Positions 42,138 through 51,196 of a stretch of 58,039 bases of DNA are shown piece by piece (position 1 is the first letter of the stretch; each line of letters begins with the position of its first letter). Made by a program: the position numbers and the translations under genes. The notes under the pieces were generated by a model. The model did no database searches. It worked only from the letters and a program-made list of their open reading frames with translations, and was not told where the DNA came from. This DNA comes from Dehalococcoidia bacterium (GTDB lineage: Bacteria > Chloroflexota > Dehalococcoidia > GIF9 > UBA5629). The stretch is from assembly GCA_003142375.1 (NCBI GenBank), contig PLME01000016.1:1-58039 (forward strand), written 5' to 3'.

Positions 42138-43391
42138 ATGAAAATTGTACATTTCGCTGATGCTCATATAGGATTGGAAACCTACGGGGGCATGGACTCC
42201 GCCACCGGCCTTAATACGCGTGTCATCGACGAGCTGAAGGCGCTGGATGCGGTTATCGACTTCGCCATCAGTGATAAGGCCGACCTGGTCCTGTTCTGCG
42301 GTGATGCTTATAAGAACCGGGAGCCCTCGCCTACCTACCAGAGGGAGTTTGCCAGGAGGATACGGCGCCTTTCGGAAGCCAAAATAAATACGGTGGCGGT
42401 GGTGGGCAACCACGACCTGGCGGGATCGCCGGGCAAGGCCAGCTCGGTGGAGATATTCGATACGCTGGATATCGATTACGTCCACGTGGCCAACAAGCCG
42501 GAGATATTAAACGTCACGACGGGAAAAGGCGAGATCCAGGTGGCTGTCTTCCCATGGCCCAGGCGTACGGCTCTGCTGGCCAGGGAAGATGTGAAAAACC
42601 TGGGCATCGGGCAGGTCATAGAGCAGCTCCAGAACGCCATGGCGGACAAACTGGTGGAGCTGGCCGGGAAGATAGACCCCTCCAAACCCGCCGTCCTGGC
42701 AGCACATGTGGCGGTATCCAGCGCTAAAACCGGCACAGAGAAAAACATGGTGATAGGCAGCGATCCCGTGGTGATGCTCAGCACCATAGCCAGCCCGGTC
42801 TACGATTATATCGCCCTGGGGCACGTGCACAGGCAGCAGGTTTTAAGCGAACATCCGCCGGTCGTCTACGCCGGAAGCCTGGAGAGGCTGGATTTCGGCG
42901 ACGAAGGCGAAGATAAGGGCTTTTACGTGGCGGAGATAGAGCAAACAGGGAAAGACCGCAAGGTCGAATATGCGTTCCACAAAATGCAGGCCAGGCGTTT
43001 TTTAACGCTGGAAATAGAGGTCCCCGATGAGGAAGACGACCCCACTGCCAGAGTACTTTCTAATATTGCTCAAAGGGCGGGCGATATTGCGGGTGCCATA
43101 GTCCGCTTGAAACTGTCGCTGCCCGGGCATCTGGCCTCGGCATTGAGGGACGGAGAGATTTTTAAAGCTTTAAAAGAAGCATATAATGTAAGCATTGCCA
43201 GGGATATCAGAAAGGTTTCCAGGGGTCGGGGCGCAGGCTGGATTAACGATTCACTGACTCCGCTGGAGGCCTTGAAAAAATATATGGAGACTCAAAATAT
43301 CGCCGTTGAAAGGCGTAAGAAGCTGCTTGAATATGGTGAAAGATTGATCAACGAAAAACTCTCTGCCGACAGGGGGACCCATGCAGGATAA
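42138..43391 (+). CDS. sbcD: SbcD/Mre11-like DNA repair exonuclease subunit
   Basis: 417 residues. Metallophosphoesterase motifs are visible: FADAHIG (D and H ligands), LFCGDAYKN (metal Asp), VVGNHDLAG (GNHD), AAHVAVSS and ALGHVHRQQ. In bacteria SbcD works with the SMC-like ATPase SbcC, but no sbcC/rad50 is present next to this gene; the next gene, overlapping by 11 nt, is a sensor kinase. ATG 42138 is chosen because the upstream TTG adds a non-family leader. It may therefore be a stand-alone or separately encoded partner. Confidence 0.88.
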   Translation: MKIVHFADAHIGLETYGGMDSATGLNTRVIDELKALDAVIDFAISDKADLVLFCGDAYKNREPSPTYQREFARRIRRLSEAKINTVAVVGNHDLAGSPGKASSVEIFDTLDIDYVHVANKPEILNVTTGKGEIQVAVFPWPRRTALLAREDVKNLGIGQVIEQLQNAMADKLVELAGKIDPSKPAVLAAHVAVSSAKTGTEKNMVIGSDPVVMLSTIASPVYDYIALGHVHRQQVLSEHPPVVYAGSLERLDFGDEGEDKGFYVAEIEQTGKDRKVEYAFHKMQARRFLTLEIEVPDEEDDPTARVLSNIAQRAGDIAGAIVRLKLSLPGHLASALRDGEIFKALKEAYNVSIARDIRKVSRGRGAGWINDSLTPLEALKKYMETQNIAVERRKKLLEYGERLINEKLSADRGTHAG

Positions 43392-45498
43392 AGGCCCTGT
43401 CCGCAGGAACAAAGTCCAAATCCGGTTCGGCATACGCGACAAGATCCTCATCTCCTTCCTGGCACTGTCTCTTATTTCGGTGGGCATCATCAGCTCGCTG
43501 GCGCTACGCTATATAGGTTCGGTGGGTTCGCTGACCAAACAATATAGCGCCACGCTGGGGGAGACCGTCATGTCGGTGAGCATTGCGGCTTTGGAGGACC
43601 AGGGCCGGCGAACTATAGCTCAGAAGGCCGAAGACGTGGCCCAGCAGATCTATTTTTACCTGCAGTTGCATCCCAGCCTGGATGAGGAAGCAATAATGAA
43701 GGACAACGAGCTGCGCACGATAGCGGTCCAGAGCGTGGGCAGGACGGGCAACACCAGAGTCTACGATACCACAGGCATAGTTATGTTTGCTCTTGACCCC
43801 AAGCTGATAGGCTCCAATCTCCGCCAGCTCGGCGGAGAGCCGACCTATTATTCGTCGATTTTCGAGAGGAGCCTGCTGGGCGAAGATGCATCCGGTTATT
43901 ATAGCTATAAGGGTGCATCGGACAACGTGGAACGCACCAAGTATATGTTCACGGTCCCGGTTCAGGGGACCAAGCTGGTAGTGGCAGCTTCCACTTATCT
44001 TGACGAATTCTCCTCTGCTGCCGAGGATACCAAGACCCAGATTGCCACTGCAGTTGAGGACATGAGCAACCAGGTGGATAAGCAGTCCAGAGAAGCCGAG
44101 CTGATATTTATTGGAGTCATCGTCGCTATGGTGGTAGTGGTCTCCGGCATATCCTTCCTGCTGTCGGAAACCATTACGCGGCCTGTGATGGCGCTGACCA
44201 AGGGTTCGGAGAATATCGGTAAGGGCGAACTTGACTTCACCCTGGACGTGAATACGGGTGACGAGATGCAGGTGCTGGCCGAACAATTCAATGCCATGGG
44301 TGTGGCCCTGAAGGAATCTTACAGCAACCTGGAACAGAAGGTCATCGACCGCACGGAAAAGGAACGGCAGAGGGCGGAGCAGTTGCGTACTATCAACGAG
44401 GTCAGCCGCAAGATCAGCTCGATAGTCAACCTGGACGAGCTGCTGGCCTACGTGGGCAATCTGCTTAGGCAGACCTTCCATTTCTATAATGTGAATATAT
44501 TCCTGTTCGAGCCGAACTCGGGCAAATTGATGCTCAAGACGCTTCATTTCAGTGGGCAGAAAAGCGTTATACCCGTGGGCGTGCCCCTCGAAATGGATGA
44601 GCAGGGCATCATCGGCAAGGCAGCCAGGTCGGGCGACTATGTCCTGATCAACGATATGGAGGCCGAACCGGAATATAAAAAAACAGAGCATAGGAGTGAG
44701 ACCAAATCGGAGCTGGCGGTTCCGGTGAAAATGGGTGAGAGGGTGCTGGGTGTGCTGGATATCGAAAGTGCCGAGGCCAATGGGTTCGACGAGGCGGATG
44801 TCTTTACGGCCCAGACCCTGGCCGACCAGCTTGCCGTAGCCATTGAAAATGCCCGTCTCTACCAGGAAACGCGCCAGATGGCGGTTACCGAGGAGCGTAA
44901 CCGCATGGCGCGGGAGATACATGATACGCTGGCGCAGGGCTTCACCGGCATTATATTGCAGCTCGAAGCCACCGAGCAGGCCTTGGGGGACACTAATGAT
45001 GAGGTGCAGAGGCATCTCAACCAGGCGCGCAGCCTGGCACGCAAGAGCTTGGCTGAGGCCAGGCGCTCCGTATGGAACCTCAGCCCGCAAGCGCTGGAAC
45101 AGCTCAGGTTGGACGAGGCCATCAAGCAGGAGGTAGACAGGTTCCGTCAAGATAACGGCATCGACGCCAACTTCACGCTTTTCGGGGAGAGGCGCGACCT
45201 GCCGCCCGATATGGGCGTTGCCCTCTTCCGCATATGCCAGGAATCGCTGGCCAACATCTCAAAGCATGCACAGGCCAGCGAGGTGGGCGTCGTGCTCAGC
45301 TTTAACGATTCCGCCGTAGATTTGAGCATCACAGACAACGGCAAAGGCTTTGACCCGGGGGCTGACAAAAAACCGGGCAAGAGTGGCTACGGGTTGATAA
45401 GCATGCGCGAAAGGGCGCTGGGTCAGAAGGGCAAATTCGAGGTCCAGAGTGAAAAGGGAGAAGGCACCACCGTCAAGGTTTCAATTCCTCTCGCATAG
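43381..45498 (+). CDS. NarL-type sensor histidine kinase with extracytoplasmic sensor, HAMP and GAF domains
   Basis: 705 residues. TM1 (about 22-42) and TM2 (about 235-260) flank a Cache-like extracytoplasmic sensor with the segment SVGRTGNTRVYDTTGIVMFA. Next are a HAMP domain (about 260-315), a GAF domain (about 345-495), a HisKA_3 dimerisation/phosphoacceptor domain with EERNRMAREIHDTLAQG (phospho-His in REIHDT), and a HATPase_c domain with SITDNGKGFD and GLISMRERA. The gene overlaps sbcD by 11 nt and is 11 nt from its cognate response regulator. The input signal is not identified. Confidence 0.93.
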   Translation: MQDKGPVRRNKVQIRFGIRDKILISFLALSLISVGIISSLALRYIGSVGSLTKQYSATLGETVMSVSIAALEDQGRRTIAQKAEDVAQQIYFYLQLHPSLDEEAIMKDNELRTIAVQSVGRTGNTRVYDTTGIVMFALDPKLIGSNLRQLGGEPTYYSSIFERSLLGEDASGYYSYKGASDNVERTKYMFTVPVQGTKLVVAASTYLDEFSSAAEDTKTQIATAVEDMSNQVDKQSREAELIFIGVIVAMVVVVSGISFLLSETITRPVMALTKGSENIGKGELDFTLDVNTGDEMQVLAEQFNAMGVALKESYSNLEQKVIDRTEKERQRAEQLRTINEVSRKISSIVNLDELLAYVGNLLRQTFHFYNVNIFLFEPNSGKLMLKTLHFSGQKSVIPVGVPLEMDEQGIIGKAARSGDYVLINDMEAEPEYKKTEHRSETKSELAVPVKMGERVLGVLDIESAEANGFDEADVFTAQTLADQLAVAIENARLYQETRQMAVTEERNRMAREIHDTLAQGFTGIILQLEATEQALGDTNDEVQRHLNQARSLARKSLAEARRSVWNLSPQALEQLRLDEAIKQEVDRFRQDNGIDANFTLFGERRDLPPDMGVALFRICQESLANISKHAQASEVGVVLSFNDSAVDLSITDNGKGFDPGADKKPGKSGYGLISMRERALGQKGKFEVQSEKGEGTTVKVSIPLA

Positions 45499-45509
45499 GA
45501 GGTAAGAGT

Positions 45510-46154
45510 TTGGAGGCAATCAAAATTTTAATTGTAGATGATCACCCGGTGGTACGGGAAGGTATCGGCTCCATGTTGAAGCGTGAGCCGGACTTTAAAA
45601 TAGTCGGTGAAGCCACCAACGGCCTGGAGGCCATTGAAAAGGTGCGTGAACTGTCTCCCGATGTGGTGCTTATGGACCTGCGCATGCCGGAGATGGACGG
45701 CGTGGAAGCCATCAGCAGGATCAAGGAAGAGAGGCCCGAGATCAAGTTTATCATACTGACAACCTACTCCGACGACGAGTATATATTCAAGGGCATTGCT
45801 GCCGGGGCGAGAGCATATCTATTGAAAGATGCGCCGCGTGAGGAGCTGTTTAAGGCTATACGGGCGGTTTCAAGGGGAGAATCCCTCATCCAACCGGTGG
45901 TTGCTTCAAAGGTGCTGGATAGACTCGCTGAGCTGTCCAAGAAAACACCGTCGGCAGAAACCCTTTCCGAGAGGGAAATCGAAGTGTTGCGGCTGATGGC
46001 CAGCGGAGTGTCGAATAGAGATATCGCCGACCAGCTCTCCATCACGCAAAGCACGGTCAAAACACATATAACCAGCATATTCCAGAAACTCAACGTGACC
46101 ACGCGCACTGAAGCGGTAACCACTGCTCTCAGGAAGGGCGTGATACAGCTTTAG
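45510..46154 (+). CDS. NarL/LuxR-family response regulator
   Basis: 214 residues. The receiver domain has DDHPVV (acidic pocket), VVLMDLRMPEMDG (phosphoacceptor Asp in LMDLRMP, about residue 55) and LLKDAPRE (Lys). The C-terminal LuxR-type HTH is SEREIEVLRLMASGVSNRDIADQLSITQSTVKTHI (about 152-186). The gene is directly downstream of the kinase, separated by 11 nt, making a clear two-component pair. Its target genes are unknown; the alpha/beta hydrolase and second response regulator that follow are candidates. Confidence 0.95.
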   Translation: MEAIKILIVDDHPVVREGIGSMLKREPDFKIVGEATNGLEAIEKVRELSPDVVLMDLRMPEMDGVEAISRIKEERPEIKFIILTTYSDDEYIFKGIAAGARAYLLKDAPREELFKAIRAVSRGESLIQPVVASKVLDRLAELSKKTPSAETLSEREIEVLRLMASGVSNRDIADQLSITQSTVKTHITSIFQKLNVTTRTEAVTTALRKGVIQL

Positions 46155-46183
46155 TCATACTTTAGTATGATTTTGTATCAGCG

Positions 46184-46214
46184 AAAGGGTTGACCTGCCG
46201 GGGTCAACCCTTTT
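46184..46214 (+). terminator. Rho-independent terminator after the NarL response regulator
   Basis: Perfect 12-bp stem AAAGGGTTGACC (46184-46195) with GGTCAACCCTTT (46202-46213) and loop TGCCGG, followed by T. It ends the kinase-regulator transcript. Confidence 0.88.
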
Positions 46215-46299
46215 ATAAACAAAACCAACCTATCTCCCGATTATACATATGCTCCGATTACGTTAAACTTACCCCGTCTAACAGGAGAGGTATTTACGC

Positions 46300-47178
46300 G
46301 TGATCAATATCAGGGAATTAACAGGGTCCACCAGTCAGTTCGAAGTGAGCGTTTCCGAGGTTAGCTTTGGAAGCGGGGAAGTTAAGCTGACCGGCAGGCT
46401 GCTTTATCCCCTTATTGATGGCAAAGTTCCCGGCGCAGTGCTATGCCACGGCTTCGGCACGGGATATCGCACGGTGGAATCTCCGGCCCGTATCCTGGCC
46501 AGCAAAGGCATCGCAGTGCTCATTTTTGATTTCAGAGGTCACGGCGGGAGCGACGGCATAGTAGATGAGGACATTGTGAAGGATGTTGTCGACGCCCGGG
46601 ACTTCCTTTCAACCTGGCCCGGTGTTGATAGCGAGCGAATAGCGCTGGCGGGGCACAGCATGGGCGCGCTGGCGGCTATACTGGCCGCGAGGCAGGTCAG
46701 GCCGCATGCTTTGATCGCTATATCGTGTCCGCCGGAGATCGGCGGTGATATTAGTAAACTTTCCTTTGAAGTTCCGGCAGAGCTTATCGAAGGGGATAAG
46801 CCGGTTATGGAATATCCGCGGGATGGCTCTCTCCCCTGGGTGAAAGGTTTCGCCGGACTACTGTCGCAGTTCTGGATGAGAGTGGCCGGCTACAGGGTGC
46901 GCGTTAACTGGAGCAGGTTCTTCAATATTATGGGAAGTGCCAGGCTGTCAGCTGTCATACGTGAGCTCAGGGACTGCGCTATACTTTTCGTCCACTGCGA
47001 TGGCGATAGCATCGCTCCCTACACCACTGCATTAGCCCTCTATGAGACGGCCAGAGGGCCCAAGGAAATCCTTCTTTCGGAAGGAGGTTTTCATTCAACG
47101 CCCCTGCTGGCAGGCAGGGTTCGACGTGATTGGACGGACTGGACAGCCAATACGCTTTACGGCCGTTGCAGATATTAA
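46300..47178 (+). CDS. Alpha/beta-fold hydrolase (serine hydrolase/acyl-esterase type)
   Basis: 292 residues. The oxyanion region LCHGFGTGYRTVES, the nucleophile elbow LAGHSMGALAAI (GxSxG, Ser in the middle), a DCDGDS-like HCDGDSIAP acid site and a C-terminal His in EGGFHSTPLL make up a full catalytic triad candidate. GTG 46300 with GGAGAGG about 11 nt upstream is used. Substrate unknown; annotation beyond esterase-like hydrolase would be guesswork. It is separated from the two-component pair by a terminator. Confidence 0.88.
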   Translation: MINIRELTGSTSQFEVSVSEVSFGSGEVKLTGRLLYPLIDGKVPGAVLCHGFGTGYRTVESPARILASKGIAVLIFDFRGHGGSDGIVDEDIVKDVVDARDFLSTWPGVDSERIALAGHSMGALAAILAARQVRPHALIAISCPPEIGGDISKLSFEVPAELIEGDKPVMEYPRDGSLPWVKGFAGLLSQFWMRVAGYRVRVNWSRFFNIMGSARLSAVIRELRDCAILFVHCDGDSIAPYTTALALYETARGPKEILLSEGGFHSTPLLAGRVRRDWTDWTANTLYGRCRY

Positions 47179-47213
47179 TATCAGTGCTTAAATAATTAGA
47201 AAGAGGGTGAAAA

Positions 47214-47609
47214 ATGGAAGAACCGATTAGAGTAATGATTACTGATGATAACGAGGTGGTCAGAGAAGGGTTAATAAGCATATTCGAGGGCCATAAAGAT
47301 ATACATGTCGTTGGCCAGGCAGTAGATGGTCAGGACGCGCTGGATAAGGCCGAAAAGCTTCAACCGGATGTAATACTCATGGACGGCCAGATGCCGCGCA
47401 TGGACGGCCCAGAAGCCATCCGGCGCATCAAGAAGATCATGCCTGATGTGAAGATACTCTTCCTGACGGTTTATGGCGATTATGCCGGAGATGCTTTGGC
47501 CGCCGGCGCCAGCTGGTACCTTACCAAGGATTGCCGACGCCAGGACTTGCTGGAAGCGGTCAGGGCTCTGGCGCAGAGTGCACGCCTTAAAGCCAAGCAA
47601 AGCAGTTAA
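47214..47609 (+). CDS. Single-domain response regulator
   Basis: 131 residues containing only a receiver domain: ITDDNEVVREGL (acidic residues near 10-11), VILMDGQMPRMDG (phosphoacceptor Asp near 55), LFLTVYGDYAGDAL (Thr switch) and WYLTKDCRRQDLL (Lys). It lacks an output domain, as in CheY- or Spo0F-type regulators, so it may pass phosphate on or act by protein contact. It lies 35 nt after the alpha/beta hydrolase gene. AAAGAGGG precedes the ATG. Confidence 0.93.
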   Translation: MEEPIRVMITDDNEVVREGLISIFEGHKDIHVVGQAVDGQDALDKAEKLQPDVILMDGQMPRMDGPEAIRRIKKIMPDVKILFLTVYGDYAGDALAAGASWYLTKDCRRQDLLEAVRALAQSARLKAKQSS

Positions 47610-47628
47610 GGTCTAGTTCAAGGTTTTT

Positions 47629-47660
47629 AAAAAGTCCCGCTAAGCAAAGCGGGACTTTTT
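47629..47660. terminator. Bidirectional terminator between the response regulator and adenine deaminase genes
   Basis: AAAAAGTCCCGC (47629-47640) and GCGGGACTTTTT (47649-47660) form a 12-bp stem with loop TAAGCAAA, with T-tracts on both strands. The ade stop codon (47661-47663) lies directly against the stem. Confidence 0.92.
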
Positions 47661-49367
47661 TTATTTCCCGTTTCTTTTAATTAATTTGAACTTAGTCACA
47701 TCCACTATGCCCATATCGGTGAGGCGCAATTCGGGGATGACGGGCAGTGCGATAAACGACAGGATGGCGAAGGGCGCCGGCGGCAGGCTGCCCAGCCTGG
47801 CGGCGGTCCTTTCAAGAGCATCGAACTGCCTGGAGACCTCCTCGGCCGGTCGTACGGAGAGCAGACCGCATACCGGCAAAGGTAAGCGGGCAATGATTTT
47901 CCCGTCCCTGCAGGCCACCAGCCCTCCCTGCATTTGCTCAATTTCCTGTACTGCGGCATAGATGTCGGCATCGCTGGTTCCCACCACGACTATATTGTGC
48001 GAATCATGCGCGATGGTGGAGGCGATTGCTCCTTTTTTGAGGCCGAAACCTTTGACCAGCCCCAGCCCGATATTGCCCGTCCTCTTATGCCTTTCGATCA
48101 CCACGGCTTTCAAGATGTCCTTTTGCGTATCCGGCTTGAAAACGCCCCGGGGCACTTTAAGCAGGGTTTTACGGGTTACGATCTGCCCGGGGATGATCTC
48201 TATGACCGGGAAGCGGTCCTGGGTGATCTTGAGCCGGAGCGCTTCGATATCAAAGTGCCGCATGTTGACAGACTTCAGCAGCTTTTGTGGAGTTTTGTCC
48301 GAATGCGGGCCCAGGTACCTGCCCCCGCCGGCGGCTAGCCGGCCGTTGTGGAAGACCATATCCACCTTTAACTTCTTGAGGTCCGTAATCGTCACTAAAT
48401 TGGCCCGGTAGCCCGGGGCCACGGCCCCCAGGTCGTAGAGGCGGTGATATTCGGCGGAGTTGATGGTGGCCAGTTGAATGGCCCTGACCGGGTCGAGGCC
48501 CAGCCTTATGGCTTTGCGGACTACGGCATCGACGTCACCATCATTGAGCAGGTCGGAGCAGGAGCGGTCGTCCACCACGAACATACACCTGTGCCATGTT
48601 TTGTCGGTAATCAGAGGCAGCAGGGCCTCAAGGTTTTTCTCTGAGGAGCCTTCCCTGATCATCAGGTACATGCCCCTGCGCAGTTTTTCCCTGCCCTCTT
48701 TGATGTCTGTGGTCTCGTGGTCTGAGTATATGCCGGCGGACATATAGGCATTCAACTGTTTTCCGCCCAGGCCGGGTGCATGGCCGGCTATTATGGTTCC
48801 CTGAGAAACAAGTATCTTGTCAATAACAGAGTCGAAGGCGTTGATGACGCCCGGGTAGTTCATCATCTCTCCCAGGCCCACGTTGTTTTTCCATTTAAGC
48901 AGCCTGGCTATCTCGGGCGCCTCGATATCCGCTCCCGCCGTCTCCATATGCGTGGCGGGAACGCAGGACGGCGCCATGAAGAAAAAGTCCAGCGGGAGGT
49001 CACGGGCGCAGTCCAGCACGAATTTGATGCCCGCTCTTCCGGATACGTTGCTTATCTCATGCAGGTCGGTGACTATGGATGTGGTGCCGTGGGGAACGAC
49101 TGCACGGGCATATTGCGAGGGATGCAGCATGGAGCTCTCAATATGGATATGGCCGTTGATGAACCCCGGCGCCAGGTAGCTGCCTTTGAGATCGATGACT
49201 TTTTTGGCTTTTCTGTATTCACCGGTACCGGCAATGCGGTCCTGATAGACGGCGACATCGCCCTTTTCGATCTCTCCGGTGAAAGTATTTATGATGCGTG
49301 CGTCCTTCAGTACCAGGTCGGCGGGTCTATCACCCCGTGCCACAGCTATTAGATCGGGCAGGCTCAT
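47661..49367 (-). CDS. ade: Adenine deaminase
   Basis: 568 residues from the ATG at 49367, chosen for the strong Shine-Dalgarno GGAGGTGTG directly upstream; the longer reading adds a non-conserved leader. Amidohydrolase family: GHIHIESSMLHPSQYARAVVPHGTT is the metal-binding HxH region, HAPGLGGKQLNAYMSAGI and VVDDRSCSDLLNDGDVDAVVRKA carry later ligands, and the C-terminal adenine deaminase domain contains KGFGLKKGAIASTIAHDSHNIVVVG. It converts adenine to hypoxanthine. The hypoxanthine phosphoribosyltransferase gene is immediately upstream, completing a salvage route. Confidence 0.94.
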   Translation of the reverse strand: MSLPDLIAVARGDRPADLVLKDARIINTFTGEIEKGDVAVYQDRIAGTGEYRKAKKVIDLKGSYLAPGFINGHIHIESSMLHPSQYARAVVPHGTTSIVTDLHEISNVSGRAGIKFVLDCARDLPLDFFFMAPSCVPATHMETAGADIEAPEIARLLKWKNNVGLGEMMNYPGVINAFDSVIDKILVSQGTIIAGHAPGLGGKQLNAYMSAGIYSDHETTDIKEGREKLRRGMYLMIREGSSEKNLEALLPLITDKTWHRCMFVVDDRSCSDLLNDGDVDAVVRKAIRLGLDPVRAIQLATINSAEYHRLYDLGAVAPGYRANLVTITDLKKLKVDMVFHNGRLAAGGGRYLGPHSDKTPQKLLKSVNMRHFDIEALRLKITQDRFPVIEIIPGQIVTRKTLLKVPRGVFKPDTQKDILKAVVIERHKRTGNIGLGLVKGFGLKKGAIASTIAHDSHNIVVVGTSDADIYAAVQEIEQMQGGLVACRDGKIIARLPLPVCGLLSVRPAEEVSRQFDALERTAARLGSLPPAPFAILSFIALPVIPELRLTDMGIVDVTKFKLIKRNGK

Positions 49368-49425
49368 ATCACACCTCCAATAGCGGCATACATAAGCGCA
49401 ACATAAGATTTGATGATTAAAACGC

Positions 49426-49944
49426 TCATTCGATATAGCAGATGTCGGGCAGGTAACGGTATTTCTCATCCCAGTCGATGCCGTAGCCTACAATGAATTT
49501 ATCGGGTACAGTGAATCCCAGGTAATCGATTTTAACCGGTATCTTGTGCCGGGACGGTTTATCGGTCAGGCTGCATAAGCGTACAGAGGCGGGCTTTTTC
49601 TTATTAAGGTAATCAACGAAGTAGGCGGTGGTGAGCCCGGTATCGATAATATCTTCGACGACGATGATGTGCCTGCCTTTCACCTCTTCACTGAGGCGGG
49701 TTAAAACTTTGATCTTGCCCGACGACTCTGTGCCGCTTCCATAGCTCGACAGGCGAATGAAGGTCACTTCAAGCGGCATGGCTATCCGGCGCACCAGGTC
49801 GGCCATGAAGATAAACGATCCTTTGAGTATGCCGATGAGCAGCGGGTTTTTATCCGTATAGTCACGGCGGATTTCGCCCGCCATCCTGTCGATGGCCGCC
49901 TGGATATCCTGCCGTGTTATGAGTATATGTGGTGTACCGGACAT
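49426..49944 (-). CDS. hpt: Hypoxanthine phosphoribosyltransferase
   Basis: 172 residues. The PRPP-binding motif HIIVVEDIIDTGLTTAYFVDYL (about 92-113) is characteristic, and the N-terminal LLIGILKGSFIFMADLVRR and C-terminal SFVVGYGIDWDE-like KFIVGYGIDWDEKYR segments match the family. It transfers phosphoribose to hypoxanthine (and usually guanine) to give IMP/GMP. It is 58 nt upstream of adenine deaminase on the same strand, so the two make an adenine-to-IMP route. The VWA gene ends 58 nt upstream. Confidence 0.94.
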   Translation of the reverse strand: MSGTPHILITRQDIQAAIDRMAGEIRRDYTDKNPLLIGILKGSFIFMADLVRRIAMPLEVTFIRLSSYGSGTESSGKIKVLTRLSEEVKGRHIIVVEDIIDTGLTTAYFVDYLNKKKPASVRLCSLTDKPSRHKIPVKIDYLGFTVPDKFIVGYGIDWDEKYRYLPDICYIE

Positions 49945-50002
49945 GCAGACGATTATAACCGCAGCCGTATATGTTGTCTACAGGTTTATCGAAAAACGCC
50001 CG

Positions 50003-51172
50003 TTACTTTCTGGTGACCAGCTTCTTGACCGCCATGTTCAAACCGTCGATGGTGAGATCATACATGGGGAAATGCTTGGCAACCATCTGAACGGTGGGAT
50101 AATTGCGCAGGGTTGATGTCTCGGGGTTGAGCCATACGCAGTGAGTAAAATGCGATTTGAACTGGCGAAGCCTGTCCAGGCCGGACATCTTCTGATAGCC
50201 GTGGAAATAAAGGTCTCCATAGCGGTCGACCAGCTCTGAATAGGCCATGCAGGCATCTCCTACGAAGATGACCTTATAATCAGGCTCCAGTATTTTGAGC
50301 AGGTGCTCGATACCCTCGCCCTTGCGCTGGTAAATGTCGGAGTAAAGTACGTCGTAGGGGCAATTATGGAAGTAGTAGTATTTAAAGGACCTGAAATGGC
50401 TGAGTGAATTGGCAGCCGAGAAAAGCTGGCTGCACAGGTCGGCATATGGTTCCATGGAGCCGCCGGCGTCCATAATCAGCAGGAGCTTGATGCTGTTCTT
50501 GCGCGGCCGCTTCCATTTAAATTCCAGCTCGCCGGCGTTTTTGCAGGTGGCATCAATGGTCCGGTCGAGGTCAAGCTCATCCTCGGGGCCCACCCTGTTC
50601 AACTGCCGGAGCTGTTTAAGCGCCACCTTTATCTGGCGGACATCGAGTGTCATATCGCTGCGATAGTTGCGGAAATTGCGCGCCTCCGCGATGCGGACTG
50701 CGCTGCGCATGCCTCCTGGCCCGCCCACCAGTATGCCTTGCGGATTGTATCCCGAATAGCCGAAAGGCGAAGTGCCTCCCGTGCCGATCCAGTAATTCCC
50801 GCCGTCGTGCCTTTCTTTCTGCTCCTTGAGCCGCTTCTCGAATTCCTTCATGAGCTCCTCGATATCCATTTTCTTGATGGCGGCTATCTCTTCAGGCGTA
50901 AGCTGCGGCCTGTTCTTAGGATCAGTCAGCCACGAAAGCAACTCTTCGGTGAAATCGAGGGGAGGGGCAATGCCGTTGAAATAGTCCTGGAAAGCGATGT
51001 CATACTGGTCGAAATGTGTCTCGCTTTTAACCAGGATGGCGCGGGCCAGGTAATAAAACTCATTCAGGTTATTTATGCAGCCCTTGGAGAGCGCCTCCAT
51101 CAAGATCATCCATTCCGTGATGGAAACGGGCACCTTCCTCTCCTGCAGTTTATAGAAAAATGGCGTAAACAC
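50003..51172 (-). CDS. VWA domain-containing protein (CoxE-like)
   Basis: 389 residues. An N-terminal region (about 1-200) with helical repeats and the linker RNYRSDMTLDVRQIK precedes a von Willebrand A domain starting LLIMDAGGSMEPYADLC. The MIDAS motif is D-A-G-G-S rather than canonical D-x-S-x-S, a variant seen in CoxE-type proteins. These proteins work with MoxR-type AAA+ ATPases in assembling or activating metalloenzymes or other complexes. The MoxR gene is directly upstream (24 nt), and a secreted Ig-domain protein follows upstream, so a joint role with a cell-surface protein is possible. Confidence 0.87.
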   Translation of the reverse strand: MFTPFFYKLQERKVPVSITEWMILMEALSKGCINNLNEFYYLARAILVKSETHFDQYDIAFQDYFNGIAPPLDFTEELLSWLTDPKNRPQLTPEEIAAIKKMDIEELMKEFEKRLKEQKERHDGGNYWIGTGGTSPFGYSGYNPQGILVGGPGGMRSAVRIAEARNFRNYRSDMTLDVRQIKVALKQLRQLNRVGPEDELDLDRTIDATCKNAGELEFKWKRPRKNSIKLLLIMDAGGSMEPYADLCSQLFSAANSLSHFRSFKYYYFHNCPYDVLYSDIYQRKGEGIEHLLKILEPDYKVIFVGDACMAYSELVDRYGDLYFHGYQKMSGLDRLRQFKSHFTHCVWLNPETSTLRNYPTVQMVAKHFPMYDLTIDGLNMAVKKLVTRK

Positions 51173-51196
51173 GATATTAACTCATTGGCAGTGATG

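Noticed and set aside
43504-45150. 548-codon minus-strand ORF antisense to the sensor kinase
   Set aside because: It is a shadow of the kinase gene in high-GC DNA. The kinase frame has a complete domain set and overlaps its neighbours in operon fashion.
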